Assembly (NCBI RefSeq): GCF_900105755.1
Contig: NZ_FNTQ01000001.1
Coordinates: 8,680,001 to 8,744,000, forward strand
Length of the DNA stretch: 64,000 nt
Direction: 5' to 3'
Origin: Streptomyces sp. Ag109_O5-10
Lineage (GTDB): Bacteria > Actinomycetota > Actinomycetes > Streptomycetales > Streptomycetaceae
Shown here: one piece after another, positions 24,381 to 33,209 of the stretch
How positions within the stretch are numbered: the stretch's first letter is position 1
Layout: the number at the start of each line of letters is the position of its first letter
Notes under the pieces: model-generated
Databases searched by the model: none
What the model was told of the DNA's origin: nothing
What the model saw: only the letters and a program-made list of their open reading frames with translations
Made by a program: the position numbers and the translations under genes

Positions 24381-24632
24381 ATGGCGACCGAATCCCGTCC
24401 CGCCACCGCCGCCCCGGAACTCCTCGCGTACGTGGACGGCCTGCGGGTCGACGCGGACCGGATGGACGGCTACGCCGAGCGGCTGCGCGGCGCCGCCGAG
24501 CGGCTGGGCGACTGTGCCGGGGCCCCGGAGTGGAGCGGTGCCGCCCTGGAGCGGCAGGCGACGGCCTGTGTGACCGCCGCGGTACAACTGCGGGCGGCCG
24601 CCGCCGCGTTGCTGGCCCACGCGGTGGAGTGA
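24381..24632 (+). CDS. WXG100-like small helical protein
   Basis: 83 residues, two predicted helices separated by a turn with GAPEWSGAALER, where WSG is the WxG motif of ESX/type VII substrates. The lengths of the helices and the absence of Cys-rich or signal features fit the family, except for one Cys near each side of the turn. ATG 24381 follows AGGTGA. It is probably co-transcribed with the preceding fusion protein. No ESX secretion gene is in the window. Confidence 0.7.
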   Translation: MATESRPATAAPELLAYVDGLRVDADRMDGYAERLRGAAERLGDCAGAPEWSGAALERQATACVTAAVQLRAAAAALLAHAVE

Positions 24633-24661
24633 ACCGCGGCTCCCGGCCGGCGAGGCGGCAG

Positions 24662-24685
24662 GGCCGGGACAAACGCGTCCCGGCC
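24662..24685 (+). terminator. Hairpin between the WXG100 gene and the convergent ATPase gene
   Basis: GGCCGGGAC (24662-24670) pairs with GTCCCGGCC (24677-24685) around a 6-nt loop, 30 bp after the WXG100 stop. Confidence 0.55.
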
Positions 24686-24783
24686 GCGGGGTGGTGCCGG
24701 TGGTTCAGCCGGCCGGAGCGGTGTGGGGTTGTTCCGGGCCGGGCTTGGGGCGGGTGCGGGTCCAGGACGGGTCGGCTGCGGGT

Positions 24784-25461
24784 TCAGGAGTGGGGGGACG
24801 GTCCATGGGTCGGGGGGCCTCCTGAGGCGTGGGGGGTGGTGAGCGGTGCGTCCGGCGCCGTCGACAACTCGGCCCAGACGACCCGGGCGGCGGGCCGTCC
24901 TTCCGGCGCGGTCGTGACGCCCCAGTCGAGACTGAGCGCGTCGACGAGGAACAGGCCGCGCCCGTTCTGCTCGTCGGGCTTGGCCCGCCGGGGCGCCGGG
25001 AGCGCGATGCTCCCGCTGTTCTGGTCCTCGACCTCGATGTGGATCCGGTCGGCTCCGGCGTGCACCCGGCAGACGATCCGCCGGCCGGCCGAGTGCACGA
25101 TCGCGTTGGTGACCAGTTCCGAGGTCACCAGGACCGCGTTGTCGAGGGCCTCCTCGCACACGCCCCACGAGCCGAGCAGCTCGGCCACGCTCCGGCGGGC
25201 GTTGCCCACGGCGCGTGGGGTCGGCGCCAGGTCGAGGACCCGGCTGCGCGGGGCGGGCCGGTCCCCGGAGGCGAACCGGTCGAGGCCTTGCGGCCCAGGG
25301 AGTCGACCGAGGCGTTCGCCTCCGGGTGGTCTGGGGACGCCCGTCGGCTCCGACGGGCGGTACGGGCCCTCGGCGGCGGCCGCCAGGGCCGGCCGGGGCA
25401 GGCCGGGTATGTGGTCCTCGGGCAGTCGGTCGAGCGGCTGGGGGAGAGAGGGCGGGGCCAT
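24784..25461 (-). CDS. Anti-sigma-factor-type ATP-binding protein (HATPase_c)
   Basis: 225 residues. An 80-residue Pro-rich N terminus precedes a GHKL ATPase domain of the RsbW type: N box SELVTNAIVHS (residues 114-124), G1 box VEDQNSG (Asp146) and G2 box NGRGLFLVDALS (167 onward). Such single-domain kinases regulate sigma factors or antagonists and are abundant in Streptomyces. It is divergent from an XRE/DUF397 pair, a frequent arrangement in this genus. ATG 25461 follows AAAGG. Confidence 0.88.
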   Translation of the reverse strand: MAPPSLPQPLDRLPEDHIPGLPRPALAAAAEGPYRPSEPTGVPRPPGGERLGRLPGPQGLDRFASGDRPAPRSRVLDLAPTPRAVGNARRSVAELLGSWGVCEEALDNAVLVTSELVTNAIVHSAGRRIVCRVHAGADRIHIEVEDQNSGSIALPAPRRAKPDEQNGRGLFLVDALSLDWGVTTAPEGRPAARVVWAELSTAPDAPLTTPHASGGPPTHGPSPHS

Positions 25462-25788
25462 CGCCGTGCGCCTTTCGTCCGGCTTCGCAGCGTGGGGGCT
25501 GATCGGTCGCGTGCGTCCCGGGCCGCGCGGGGGCAGACGACGACCCGTGCCTGGACGGCGCCGGACCGCAGCTCAGTCTCCCCCAACTGCACTGCTTCGC
25601 CTGCTCCTTGGTCGGCCGGAGCAGTGACTCCACTCTGGCATCTGCCAACATCGGCTCGCAACCAGCAAGTTGAAAATTGCAAGAAGCGAAGTGCATGCTG
25701 CTCCCGGTAGGAAGTGATCGAACGCGCACGTGAACGATCACGCGTACGTGAGACGGTGACCCTGGAAGCTGGTGTGAGGGGGTAGGGC
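25462..25788. promoter_or_regulatory. Divergent promoter region of the ATPase and XRE genes
   Basis: A 327-bp gap without a gene. Close to the XRE start are two repeats, GCACGTGA and GTACGTGA, separated by a short spacer containing ACGATCACGC, and an A/T-richer stretch (GTTGAAAATTGCAAGAAGCG) further up. These may be promoter and operator elements; no specific factor is assigned. Confidence 0.4.
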
Positions 25789-26664
25789 GTGACCTCGGAG
25801 ACCGACTGGGGCGGAGCCCCGTCCGTCCTGCGCATGATCCTCGGCCGGCAGCTGGAGGAGATGCGGACCCGGGCCGGCCTGACCTATGAGCAGGCGGCCG
25901 CCGCGATCGGGGTCAGCCACTCCACGATCCGCCGGATGGAGGCCGCCAAGGTGGCCCGGCTCCGGCTGGCCGACGCCGAGAAGCTGCTGCAGGTCTACGG
26001 CGTGACGGACCGCCAGGAGATCGACACCTTCCTGCAGTCGGTGCGCGAGGCCAACAAGCGCGGCTGGTGGCACACCTACCGCGACGTGATGCCGGACTGG
26101 TTCGCCGCGTACCTGAGCCTGGAACAGGCGGCGTTGCAGATCCGTGCCTACGAGAACCAGTTCGTGCACGGCCTGTTGCAGACCCGCGAGTACGCCGCCG
26201 CCCTGCTCGGCGCCGGCAACCCGCACGCGCCGAGCGAGGCGACCGAGCGCATGGTGGCGCTGCGCATGCGCCGGCAGGAGCTGATCACCCGGCCCGCGCC
26301 GCCGCGGCTGTGGGTCGTGATGGACGAGACCGTGCTGCGCTGGCCGGTCGGCGGCGCCGGGGTGATGCGCGCCCAGATCGACCATCTCATCGGGATCAAC
26401 CGGCTCCCCAACGTCACCTTGCAGATCATGCCGTTCGCCAACGGCCCGCACCCCGCCATGCGCGCGGGCGCGTACCACCTCTTCCGGTTCAAGGCCCCCG
26501 AGCTGCCCGACATCGTCTATCTCAACGGCCTGGTGGGCGCTGTCTACCTGGACAAGAACGACGACGTGGTGGTCTACCGCGAGGCCCTGGACCGGCTGGG
26601 CGCGCAGGCGACGCCCGCCAGGAAGACCGAGGCCATCCTCGGTGCGATTCGCAAGGAGCTCTGA
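25789..26664 (+). CDS. XRE-family regulator with DUF5753 domain
   Basis: 291 residues. The N-terminal helix-turn-helix reads LTYEQAAAAIGVSHSTIRRM (about residues 31-50). The remainder is the DUF5753 domain common in Streptomyces (WFAAYLSLEQAALQIRAYEN, FVHGLLQTREYAAALL, YLNGLVGAVYLDKNDDVVVY). It starts at GTG 25789 after GAGGGG. The stop is followed within 2 nt by a DUF397 gene, the characteristic partner. Such pairs act in development-related regulation, often with an adjacent anti-sigma ATPase as here. Confidence 0.92.
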   Translation: MTSETDWGGAPSVLRMILGRQLEEMRTRAGLTYEQAAAAIGVSHSTIRRMEAAKVARLRLADAEKLLQVYGVTDRQEIDTFLQSVREANKRGWWHTYRDVMPDWFAAYLSLEQAALQIRAYENQFVHGLLQTREYAAALLGAGNPHAPSEATERMVALRMRRQELITRPAPPRLWVVMDETVLRWPVGGAGVMRAQIDHLIGINRLPNVTLQIMPFANGPHPAMRAGAYHLFRFKAPELPDIVYLNGLVGAVYLDKNDDVVVYREALDRLGAQATPARKTEAILGAIRKEL

Positions 26665-26665
26665 C

Positions 26666-26902
26666 GTGCACCACCCCATACGCAACGGCATCCCGTCCCG
26701 GCAACTCGGCGCGCGCGGCTGGTCCAAGCCGTGGAGCGACGACGCCGGCGGCGCCTGCGTCGAAGTGAAGAAGCTCGCCGACGGCCGGGTCGCGGTACGC
26801 CAGTCGACCGACCCCGACGGACCGGCGCTGGTCTTCACACCCCGTGAGATGACGAGTTTCCTGTCCGGAGTGAAGGCGGGTGACGCCGACTTCCTGATGT
26901 GA
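26666..26902 (+). CDS. DUF397-domain protein
   Basis: 78 residues. It starts at GTG 26666, with AAGGAG in the end of the preceding gene. Conserved DUF397 features are a Trp-Ser segment (RGWSKPWSDDAGGACVEVKK), VAVRQSTDPDGPALVFTPRE and a C terminus with FLSGVKAGDADFL. It is the small partner of XRE/DUF5753 regulators and is probably translated together with the gene before it. Confidence 0.9.
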   Translation: MHHPIRNGIPSRQLGARGWSKPWSDDAGGACVEVKKLADGRVAVRQSTDPDGPALVFTPREMTSFLSGVKAGDADFLM

Positions 26903-27022
26903 TCGGATTCTCCGGAACTTCCTTGCTATAGCTGATCGTTCAACAAATTCCCCACATCCCGTGCAGCACAGCGCAGCCCCCCGAACACCCCCGCATCCCT
27001 CACCTGAATGGGAGACACGGCG

Positions 27023-27838
27023 TTGCCCGACAACGGATGGCCGGCCGACCGCATCGACACCGAGAACGCGCACTCCGCCCGGATCTACGACTACATCCTG
27101 GGCGGCAAGGACTACTACCCCGCCGACCAGGAGGCGGGCGATGCGATGGCCCGGGAGTGGCCCGCGCTCCCGATCCACATGCGCGCCAACCGCGACTGGA
27201 TGAACCGTGCCGTGCGCTGGCTCGCCGAGGAGGCGGGGATGCGCCAGTTCCTGGACGTCGGGACCGGCATCCCCACCTCCCCGAACCTGCACGAGATAGC
27301 CCAGGAGGTCTCCCCGGACTCCCGGGTCGTCTACGTGGACAACGACCCCATCGTCCTCACCCTGTCCCAGGGCCTGCTCTCCAGCACGCCCGAGGGCCGG
27401 ACGGCGTACATCGAGGCCGACTTCCGCGACCTGACGGACCTCTACGAGGCCCCCGAGCTGCGCGAGACCCTCGACCTGGACAAGCCGGTGGCGCTCACGG
27501 TGATCGCCATCGTCCACTTCATGCTCGACGCGGACGACGCGGTGGGCGTCGTCCGACGGCTCCTCGAACCGCTGCCGTCGGGCAGCTACCTGGCGATGTC
27601 CATCGGCACCGCCGAGTTCGCCCCCGAGGAGGTGGGCCGGGTCGCCCGCGAGTACGCGGCCCGCAACATGCCGATGCGGCTGCGCACCATCGACGAGGCC
27701 CACCAGTTCTTCGAGGGCCTGGAGCTGGTGGAGCCGGGCATCGTCCAGGTGCACAAGTGGCACCCGGACGGCAGCGGCGAGCAGGGCATCCGCGACGAGG
27801 ACATCGCGATGTACGGAGCGGTGGCCCGCAAGCCGTAG
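27023..27838 (+). CDS. SAM-dependent methyltransferase (DUF574/Methyltransf_19 type)
   Basis: 271 residues from TTG 27023, which follows GGGAG; the ATG at 27008 has no ribosome site. The N terminus WPADRIDTENAHSARIYDYI and LGGKDYYPADQEAG is the hallmark of this actinobacterial family. The SAM motif is QFLDVGTGIPTSPNLHEIAQ, then VVYVDNDPIVL. Its substrate is not known. It is followed by a strong terminator shared with the convergent NPP1 gene. Confidence 0.9.
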   Translation: MPDNGWPADRIDTENAHSARIYDYILGGKDYYPADQEAGDAMAREWPALPIHMRANRDWMNRAVRWLAEEAGMRQFLDVGTGIPTSPNLHEIAQEVSPDSRVVYVDNDPIVLTLSQGLLSSTPEGRTAYIEADFRDLTDLYEAPELRETLDLDKPVALTVIAIVHFMLDADDAVGVVRRLLEPLPSGSYLAMSIGTAEFAPEEVGRVAREYAARNMPMRLRTIDEAHQFFEGLELVEPGIVQVHKWHPDGSGEQGIRDEDIAMYGAVARKP

Positions 27839-27846
27839 CAGGGGTT

Positions 27847-27886
27847 CCGTGCCGGGGCCCGGCTCACCTTCCCGGCCCCGGCACGG
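27847..27886. terminator. Bidirectional terminator between methyltransferase and NPP1 genes
   Basis: CCGTGCCGGGGCC (27847-27859) pairs perfectly with GGCCCCGGCACGG (27874-27886) between two convergent genes. Confidence 0.75.
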
Positions 27887-27914
27887 TCGTCTCGCCGCGA
27901 GGACGGCGCCCGGG

Positions 27915-28700
27915 TCAGGCGTTCGGGTCGAACGAGATCCCGGACGGCATGGAGTAGCCCAGGTTGGCGTTGAACGAGCCGTCCTTGATCTTGATGGTGG
28001 CCTCGCCGAAGTCCGCGTTCATCAGCTTGTCGCGGTAGCCCGCCGGATAGCCGTCCCAGCCCACCAGACGCGGGAAGAACCAGCCGCCGGTCACGTTCTC
28101 CGGCGGGTCGTCGTTGGAGTTGGCGAACCGGAAGTCGTGGGTGGACAGGCCGTCCTTGTGGTAGACGATCTTCGGGTGCGTGCCGTCGAACCGGATCGCC
28201 GAGGCCGGCTGCACCAGGTAGCTGCTGTGCTGGGAGACCGAGACGTACTGCACCTGGTTGTTCTGGATCCACACGATGACGTGTTCCCAGTCGTGCCGGT
28301 GCCCGATGGCCAGCGGCCCGTACGTCGCCTGGTCCTTCTCGAAGTAGCTGGCGTACATCACCGCGCACCAGCCGTTGTTGCACTTCTCGCGCGAGTACGT
28401 GTTGGCGTTGGCGAGTTGCGCGTAGTCGTGGCAGTGGCCGTTGACGTCGCCGCCGAGCGAGAGACCCGGGTTGATGGTGCCGTCGGCGCCGATGGCCGCG
28501 GTGGCGTAGCAGCCGTCGCCGTCGTAGTCGTAGGCCGGGGAGAACGTCTGCTCCAGACCGTCGGCGTTCTGCGGCAGCAGCGTCAGAACGTCGGCGTGCG
28601 CGGTGGCCGGCACGGCGACGACCAGCGCGAGCGCGCCGAGAGCGGCGGCGAGGGCCTTGCGGAGCGGCCGTCTGCGGGTGGGGGATTGCAGTTCGGTCAT
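27915..28700 (-). CDS. Secreted NPP1 (necrosis-inducing-like) family protein
   Basis: 261 residues. A signal peptide (RKALAAALGALALVVAVPAT, cleavage near AHA) precedes an NLP domain. The family heptapeptide GHRHDWE is at residues 133-139, with conserved DYDGDGCYATAAIG and a Cys pair around CNNGWC. NLPs are secreted proteins that in plant pathogens damage dicot membranes; many saprophytic Streptomyces carry homologues of unknown role. ATG 28700 follows AGGGAG. Confidence 0.92.
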   Translation of the reverse strand: MTELQSPTRRRPLRKALAAALGALALVVAVPATAHADVLTLLPQNADGLEQTFSPAYDYDGDGCYATAAIGADGTINPGLSLGGDVNGHCHDYAQLANANTYSREKCNNGWCAVMYASYFEKDQATYGPLAIGHRHDWEHVIVWIQNNQVQYVSVSQHSSYLVQPASAIRFDGTHPKIVYHKDGLSTHDFRFANSNDDPPENVTGGWFFPRLVGWDGYPAGYRDKLMNADFGEATIKIKDGSFNANLGYSMPSGISFDPNA

Positions 28701-29077
28701 GGGGACTCCCTGTCGGTGAAAGGCGAAGCGGAGTCTCGCAGTCAGCCCCTGCCGACGACCACCCTTACGACTTAACTTTGACCGAAAGGCAATTGAACAG
28801 CGCGCCCAACTCGGCTGCTGTCAAACGCTGTTGACCTGCTGTGAGTCCCCCGGATGCGGTTGGCGCAGGGCGTACCCCCGAGGCCAGGCTGCTCGTCGGT
28901 GCGTCCCCTCACCGCCCCGAGAGGCAACCCCCGTGAGCGACACGGACAGCACGCTGCCCACACCGGCCGAGGCCAGGACCGCGGCCGGCACGGCGGTGTC
29001 CACGGAGTCCGGACCCGGCTTCCTGGCCAACTGGGCCACCCTGCCCGGAGGCACGGTCCGCGGAGTTCCGAGGCCCG
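28701..29077. other. 377-bp gap with a possible truncated gene start
   Basis: A GTG at 28933 follows GAGAGG and opens a frame encoding about 50 residues of plausible protein (SDTDSTLPTPAEARTAAGTA, GPGFLANWATLPGG). It then runs antisense into the phosphatase gene at 29078 without a sensible ending. It may be the stub of a deleted gene. Nothing else is recognised here. Confidence 0.35.
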
Positions 29078-30238
29078 CTAGGACCGTGCGGAGCCGTGGC
29101 CGAGGACGCCGTGGTGGTGAGGGTGGTGCACGGCCGAGGTGCGGTGCAGGGCGATCAGGGCCGCGTCGTCGCCGAGGTGGCCGCCCGCGTGCGCCAGCAG
29201 GTCGCGCCGGATGCGGAACATCAGCGCCTCCGGTGAGGCGTCCGTCCACTGGGCGACCCGTTCGGCGAGCGGGTAGAAGCGGCCCTGCGCGTCCCGGGCC
29301 TCCACGACACCGTCGGTGTAGAGCAGCAGGGTGTCACCGGGCTCGAACGAGAACACGTCCAGGGTGCGCTCAATGCCGCCCGCACCGTGCACACCGAGCG
29401 GCGGCGACGGGTGCAGGCTCGGCACCGTGACCGCGTGCCCCGGGCTCAGCAGCAGGGGCGGGGGATGACCGGAGCTGGTCATCCGGGTCACCAGGTCCTC
29501 GTCGGGGATCTCGACCAGCAGCGCGGTGGCGAACCGCTCGGCCGCCTCCTCCCGGGGCTCCAGATCCTCCGCGTACCGCTGCACGCTCTGCTCCAGGGCG
29601 GTGGCGAGGTCCGGCAGGGTGATGTGCCGGTGGGCGGACTCCCGGAACGCACCCAGCAGCAGCGCCGCCTCGCCGATCGCGGACAGGCCCTTGCCCCGGA
29701 CGTCGCCGATGAGAACCCGGACCTCGCCGTCGCAGCGGGTGGCCGCGTACAGGTCGCCGCCGATCTGCGCCTCGTCCTCGGCGGCCAGGTAGAGCGAGGC
29801 GATCCGCAGCGGGCCGATGTGCTCGGGCAGCGGCCACATCAGGACGTGCTGCGCGGCCTCGGCGACCGTGCGCACCTGGGCCAGCTGGGCACGGCGCCGA
29901 TCGCGGACCGCGCTGTAGACCACCACGATCACCGAGAGCAGCACCAGGGTGACGATCTGCACGATGTGGTTGGCGGTGGTCAGCCCGCCGTGGAGCACGG
30001 CGATCAGCAGCTGGGCGACCACCGCGAGCGCCCCGACCAGCGCGGTGGACCGGGGGCCCGCGAAGGACGGGGTGAGCGCCGGGGCGATGACCAGGGCCGG
30101 CCCCAGATGGATGTCCTCGGGCGCGCGCAGGTCCGCCACCGTGATCACCACGATGAGCAGCACCGGGAGCAGCAGCAGCGCGTGCGACGACTGCCACGAC
30201 CGCCGCAGCCCCGACACGCACCCCTGCAGCTTCCCCAT
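29078..30238 (-). CDS. Membrane-bound SpoIIE-type PP2C phosphatase
   Basis: 386 residues. The N-terminal membrane part has several hydrophobic helices (ALLLLPVLLIVVITVADL, ALVGALAVVAQLLIAVL, IVTLVLLSVIVVVYSAV). The PP2C/SpoIIE domain follows with metal-binding motifs GGDLYAATRC, IGDVRGKGLSAIGE, TDGVVEAR and DDAALIALHR. It dephosphorylates a serine phosphoprotein, probably an anti-sigma antagonist. ATG 30238 is chosen because the upstream open part is Arg-rich with no ribosome site. Confidence 0.9.
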   Translation of the reverse strand: MGKLQGCVSGLRRSWQSSHALLLLPVLLIVVITVADLRAPEDIHLGPALVIAPALTPSFAGPRSTALVGALAVVAQLLIAVLHGGLTTANHIVQIVTLVLLSVIVVVYSAVRDRRRAQLAQVRTVAEAAQHVLMWPLPEHIGPLRIASLYLAAEDEAQIGGDLYAATRCDGEVRVLIGDVRGKGLSAIGEAALLLGAFRESAHRHITLPDLATALEQSVQRYAEDLEPREEAAERFATALLVEIPDEDLVTRMTSSGHPPPLLLSPGHAVTVPSLHPSPPLGVHGAGGIERTLDVFSFEPGDTLLLYTDGVVEARDAQGRFYPLAERVAQWTDASPEALMFRIRRDLLAHAGGHLGDDAALIALHRTSAVHHPHHHGVLGHGSARS

Positions 30239-30336
30239 GGCACCAGCGTGCGCCACCACCGGGGTACCGGCCACCGAGAGCCGGGCGGCGCCCCGGAGAC
30301 TTCCGGCTCTCCGGGCGCGCCTCCGGAAGTGCCGCG

Positions 30337-30407
30337 ACATGCCGTCCGCCGGCTGCGCCGTCGTCGTGGCTGGTCGCGCAGTTCCCCGCGCCCCTTTGGG
30401 GCGCTAC
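30337..30407 (-). repeat. Dispersed palindromic repeat, copy A
   Basis: On the minus strand it reads GCGCCCCAAAGGGGCGC, then GGGGAACTGCGCGACCAGCC, then ACGACGACGGCGCAGCC. The first part is a hairpin with a 7-bp stem and 3-nt loop. The same unit occurs at 31815, 54201 and 59861. It lies between the phosphatase and the aldo/keto reductase genes. Confidence 0.75.
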
Positions 30408-30421
30408 TTCGGGGGTGCTGT

Positions 30422-31411
30422 TCAGAGGTTCACGGACCGCATCCCGGCCTCGTCGTAGCGGTCGCCCGCCGCCCGCGGGACCTCGGCCTCGATCCGGGCC
30501 AGGTCCTCCTTGGTCAGCTCGACGTCGACCGCGCCCGCGTTCTGCTCCAGGTAGGCGACGCGCTTGGTGCCCGGGATCGGGACGATGTCGTCGCCCTGGG
30601 CCAGCACCCAGGCGAGGGCCAGCTGGGCCGGGGTCACGTCCTTCTCGGCGGCGATCTCCTTCACCTTGGCGGCCAGCCGCAGGTTCGCCTCCAGGTTGTC
30701 GCCGGTGAAGCGGGGGCCGGTGCGGCGCCAGTCGTTCGCGTCGAGGTCCTCGGGGGAGGAGAAGCGGCCGGCGAGGAAGCCGCGGCCCAGCGGCGAGTAC
30801 GGAACGAAGCCGATGCCCAGCTCCCGGCAGGTGGGGAGCACCTCGTCCTCCGGGTCCCGGCTCCACAGCGAGTACTCGGTCTGTACGGCCGCGACCGGGT
30901 GCACGGCGTTGGCCCGCCGGATCGTGTCGGCGCTCGCCTCGCTCAGCCCGATGTGCCGCACCTTGCCCTCGGCGACCAGCTCGGCCAGCGCGCCCACGGT
31001 CTCCTCGATCGGCACGTTCGGGTCGACGCGGTGCTGGTAGTACAGGTCGATGTAGTCGGTGCCGAGCCGGTCCAGCGAGCCGTGGACCGAGCTGCGGACG
31101 TGCTCGGCCGAGCCGTCCTGCGGGCCGATGCTGCTCATGTCGCCGGGGACGGCGTGGTCCATCCGGTAGTTGAACTTCGTGGCGATCACGTACTCGTCCC
31201 GGTGCCCCCGGACCGCCTCGCCGACCAGCGATTCGTTGGTGAGCGGTCCGTAGAGCTGCGCGGTGTCGAGGAAGGTGATCCCGAGTTCCCGCGCGCGGCG
31301 GATGGTCCGCACGCCTTCGTCCTCGTCGGCGGTGCCGTAGAAGGCGGACATCCCCATGCACCCGAGGCCGATGCTGCTCACCTGAAGATCCCGCAGATTC
31401 CGCTGTCGCAT
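30422..31411 (-). CDS. Aldo/keto reductase
   Basis: 329 residues. The (beta/alpha)8 AKR signatures are present: GLGCMGMSAFYG at the N terminus, FLDTAQLYGPLTNESLVGEA with the catalytic Asp49 and Tyr54, Lys79 in VIATKFNYRM and the catalytic His in YYQHRVDPNVPIEETVGALA. VLAQGDDIVPIPGTKRVAYL is the NADPH-binding loop. It reduces aldehydes or ketones with NADPH; the substrate is unknown. A LysR fragment lies divergently next to it, probably its former regulator. Confidence 0.92.
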   Translation of the reverse strand: MRQRNLRDLQVSSIGLGCMGMSAFYGTADEDEGVRTIRRARELGITFLDTAQLYGPLTNESLVGEAVRGHRDEYVIATKFNYRMDHAVPGDMSSIGPQDGSAEHVRSSVHGSLDRLGTDYIDLYYQHRVDPNVPIEETVGALAELVAEGKVRHIGLSEASADTIRRANAVHPVAAVQTEYSLWSRDPEDEVLPTCRELGIGFVPYSPLGRGFLAGRFSSPEDLDANDWRRTGPRFTGDNLEANLRLAAKVKEIAAEKDVTPAQLALAWVLAQGDDIVPIPGTKRVAYLEQNAGAVDVELTKEDLARIEAEVPRAAGDRYDEAGMRSVNL

Positions 31412-31561
31412 GTGACTCCCAGCCTTTCCCGCTGTCGCGTTCTCCCTCTGGACGCTACGACTTCAAGAGCACTCGAAGTCAAACGGGCGACCGCCGATCC
31501 GGTACACCTGGACCCGGAGCCCGTACCCTGTCCCCGTCGCCGGGACCGCCGCGGAGGCCGC

Positions 31562-31815
31562 ATGCCGCTGCGCCGGCTCGAATACCTCGTGGCGCTCGCC
31601 CGCGAGCGGCACTTCGCCCGGGCGGCCGCCGCCTGCCATGTCTCGCAGCCTTCCCTGTCCGCCGCGATACGGCGACTCGAACACGAACGCGACGTGCCGA
31701 TCGTGCGCCGGGGCCGCCGCTACGAGGACCTGACCCCCGAGGGCGAGGTCGTGCTGGCGTGGGCGCACCGCATCCTCGCCGAGGGCGACGCGCTCGGCGA
31801 GGAACCGCTGAGCAA
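31562..31815 (+). pseudogene. Truncated LysR-family regulator (HTH part only)
   Basis: The ATG at 31562 follows GGAGG. The frame encodes a good LysR N terminus: RLEYLVALARERHFARAAAA, CHVSQPSLSAAIRRLEHERD and LTPEGEVVLAWAHRILAEGD. Similarity ends near residue 80, at a dispersed palindromic repeat, and the effector-binding domain (about 200 residues) is missing. The frame stays open by chance antisense to the P450 gene. Probably a former regulator of the divergent aldo/keto reductase. Confidence 0.85.
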
Positions 31816-31910
31816 GCGCCCCGAAAGGGGCGCCGGGGGTACCCCCGGCCGAAGGCTGCGGGAGGAACTGCGCGACCGGCCACGACGGCGCCGCGGCCGG
31901 CCGACGGCGT
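31815..31910 (+). repeat. Dispersed palindromic repeat, copy B
   Basis: GCGCCCCGAAAGGGGCGC is followed by a GGGGGTACCCCC palindrome and GGAACTGCGCGACCGGCCAC, then GACGGCGCCGCGGCC. It is related to the copies at 30337, 54201 and 59861, with an extra insertion. It starts exactly where the LysR sequence is lost and ends 2 bp before the P450 stop codon at 31913. Confidence 0.75.
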
Positions 31911-31912
31911 AC

Positions 31913-33139
31913 TCAAGGAGTCAGCCGGACCGGCAGTTCGAAGAGGTCGTTCTGGGTGACCACCGGCTTGTTGCGCAGCTCGGACGCCGGTACCGCCAGA
32001 TCCAGGCCGGGGAAGCGGTCGTACAGCGCGGGCAGCGCCACGCCCGCCTCCAGCCGGGAGAGCGCCGCACCCGGGCAGACGTGCGGGCCGTGCCCGAAGG
32101 AGATGTGCCGGTTCGCCGACTCGCGGGTGACGTCGAACTCCCCGGCGCTCGGCCCGTGCGCGTTCTCGTCGCGGCCGATCGCGGCGTACGAGACGATGAG
32201 CGCGTCGCCTGCCGGAAGCACAGTGTCGCCGACCGGCACGTCCTCGGTGGCGAACCGGATCAGCACGTGCGAGGTCGGGGTGGACCAGCGCAGGGTCTCC
32301 TCGACCACCGCGGACCAGTCCACCTCGCCGGAGAGCACCTTGGCGCGCTGGTCGGGGTGGGTGGAGAGGTTGACCACCGCGTTGACGATCAGGGAGATCG
32401 TCGTCTCGTGCCCGGCGGCCACCATCAGCTGGAGGGTGGAGACGATCTCCTCGTCGGTGAGGTGGTCGCCGTCCTCGGAGGCCAGGATCAGAGCGCTGGT
32501 GAGGTCGTCGCCGGGCTCGGCCCGCTTGGCGGCGACCGTCGCCGCCATGATCCCCGCCAGCTCGGTGAGGGTCGCGACGACCTCCGCGGGCGGGGTCTGG
32601 GTGGAGAAGAACTTCTCGAACAGCACCTTCAGGCGGGGCAGTTCGGCCTCGTCGATGCCCATCAGGTCGGCGATCACGAACATGGGCAGCGGGTACGCGA
32701 AGGCCGCCTTGAGGTCGACCGTCTCCTCGTCCGCCGGGAGGCCGTCCAGCAGGTCCTGGGTGAGCTTCTGGATCCGCTCCCGCATCTGCTCCACCCGGCG
32801 CGGGGTGAGCGCCTGCGCGACCAGCGTGCGCATCCTGCGGTGGTCGGCGCCGTCCACGGTCAGCATCGAACGGCCGGGGTTGGCGAGGCCGATCAACGGC
32901 CAGTCCGGCGCGATCTCGCCGCGCTGCCAGGCACCCCACACGTTGATGTCCTTGACCAGGCGCGGGTCGGTGAGCAGCGCCTTGGCCTCGGCGTGGTGCG
33001 TGACGGCCCACACGGGCACCCCGCCGGGCAGCTCCACGGCGGCGAGGGGACCGGCGGCGCGCAGCCGCGCGCTCTCGCCGTCGAGGTCGGTGACGAAGGG
33101 GTCGAGGGCGATCCGGGCTTGTTCGGTACCGGTCGTCAT
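31913..33139 (-). CDS. Cytochrome P450, CYP154-like, conservon-associated
   Basis: 408 residues, a normal soluble bacterial P450. The I-helix oxygen-activation motif is AGHETT (242-247), the K-helix ExxR is Glu281 to Arg284 (ETLRW) and the heme-binding loop is FGHGPHVCPG with Cys355. It needs ferredoxin and reductase partners; fprA is in the window. It follows the CYP157-like gene, the usual last position in a conservon. The family assignment to CYP154 is inferred from context and overall similarity. Confidence 0.9.
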   Translation of the reverse strand: MTTGTEQARIALDPFVTDLDGESARLRAAGPLAAVELPGGVPVWAVTHHAEAKALLTDPRLVKDINVWGAWQRGEIAPDWPLIGLANPGRSMLTVDGADHRRMRTLVAQALTPRRVEQMRERIQKLTQDLLDGLPADEETVDLKAAFAYPLPMFVIADLMGIDEAELPRLKVLFEKFFSTQTPPAEVVATLTELAGIMAATVAAKRAEPGDDLTSALILASEDGDHLTDEEIVSTLQLMVAAGHETTISLIVNAVVNLSTHPDQRAKVLSGEVDWSAVVEETLRWSTPTSHVLIRFATEDVPVGDTVLPAGDALIVSYAAIGRDENAHGPSAGEFDVTRESANRHISFGHGPHVCPGAALSRLEAGVALPALYDRFPGLDLAVPASELRNKPVVTQNDLFELPVRLTP

Positions 33140-33209
33140 CGTGACGTGCCTCCCAGGGCAGGGTCGGAGTACTGCGCCGATCGGTGCTGCGCCAAACTGT
33201 CGGTGGTGA

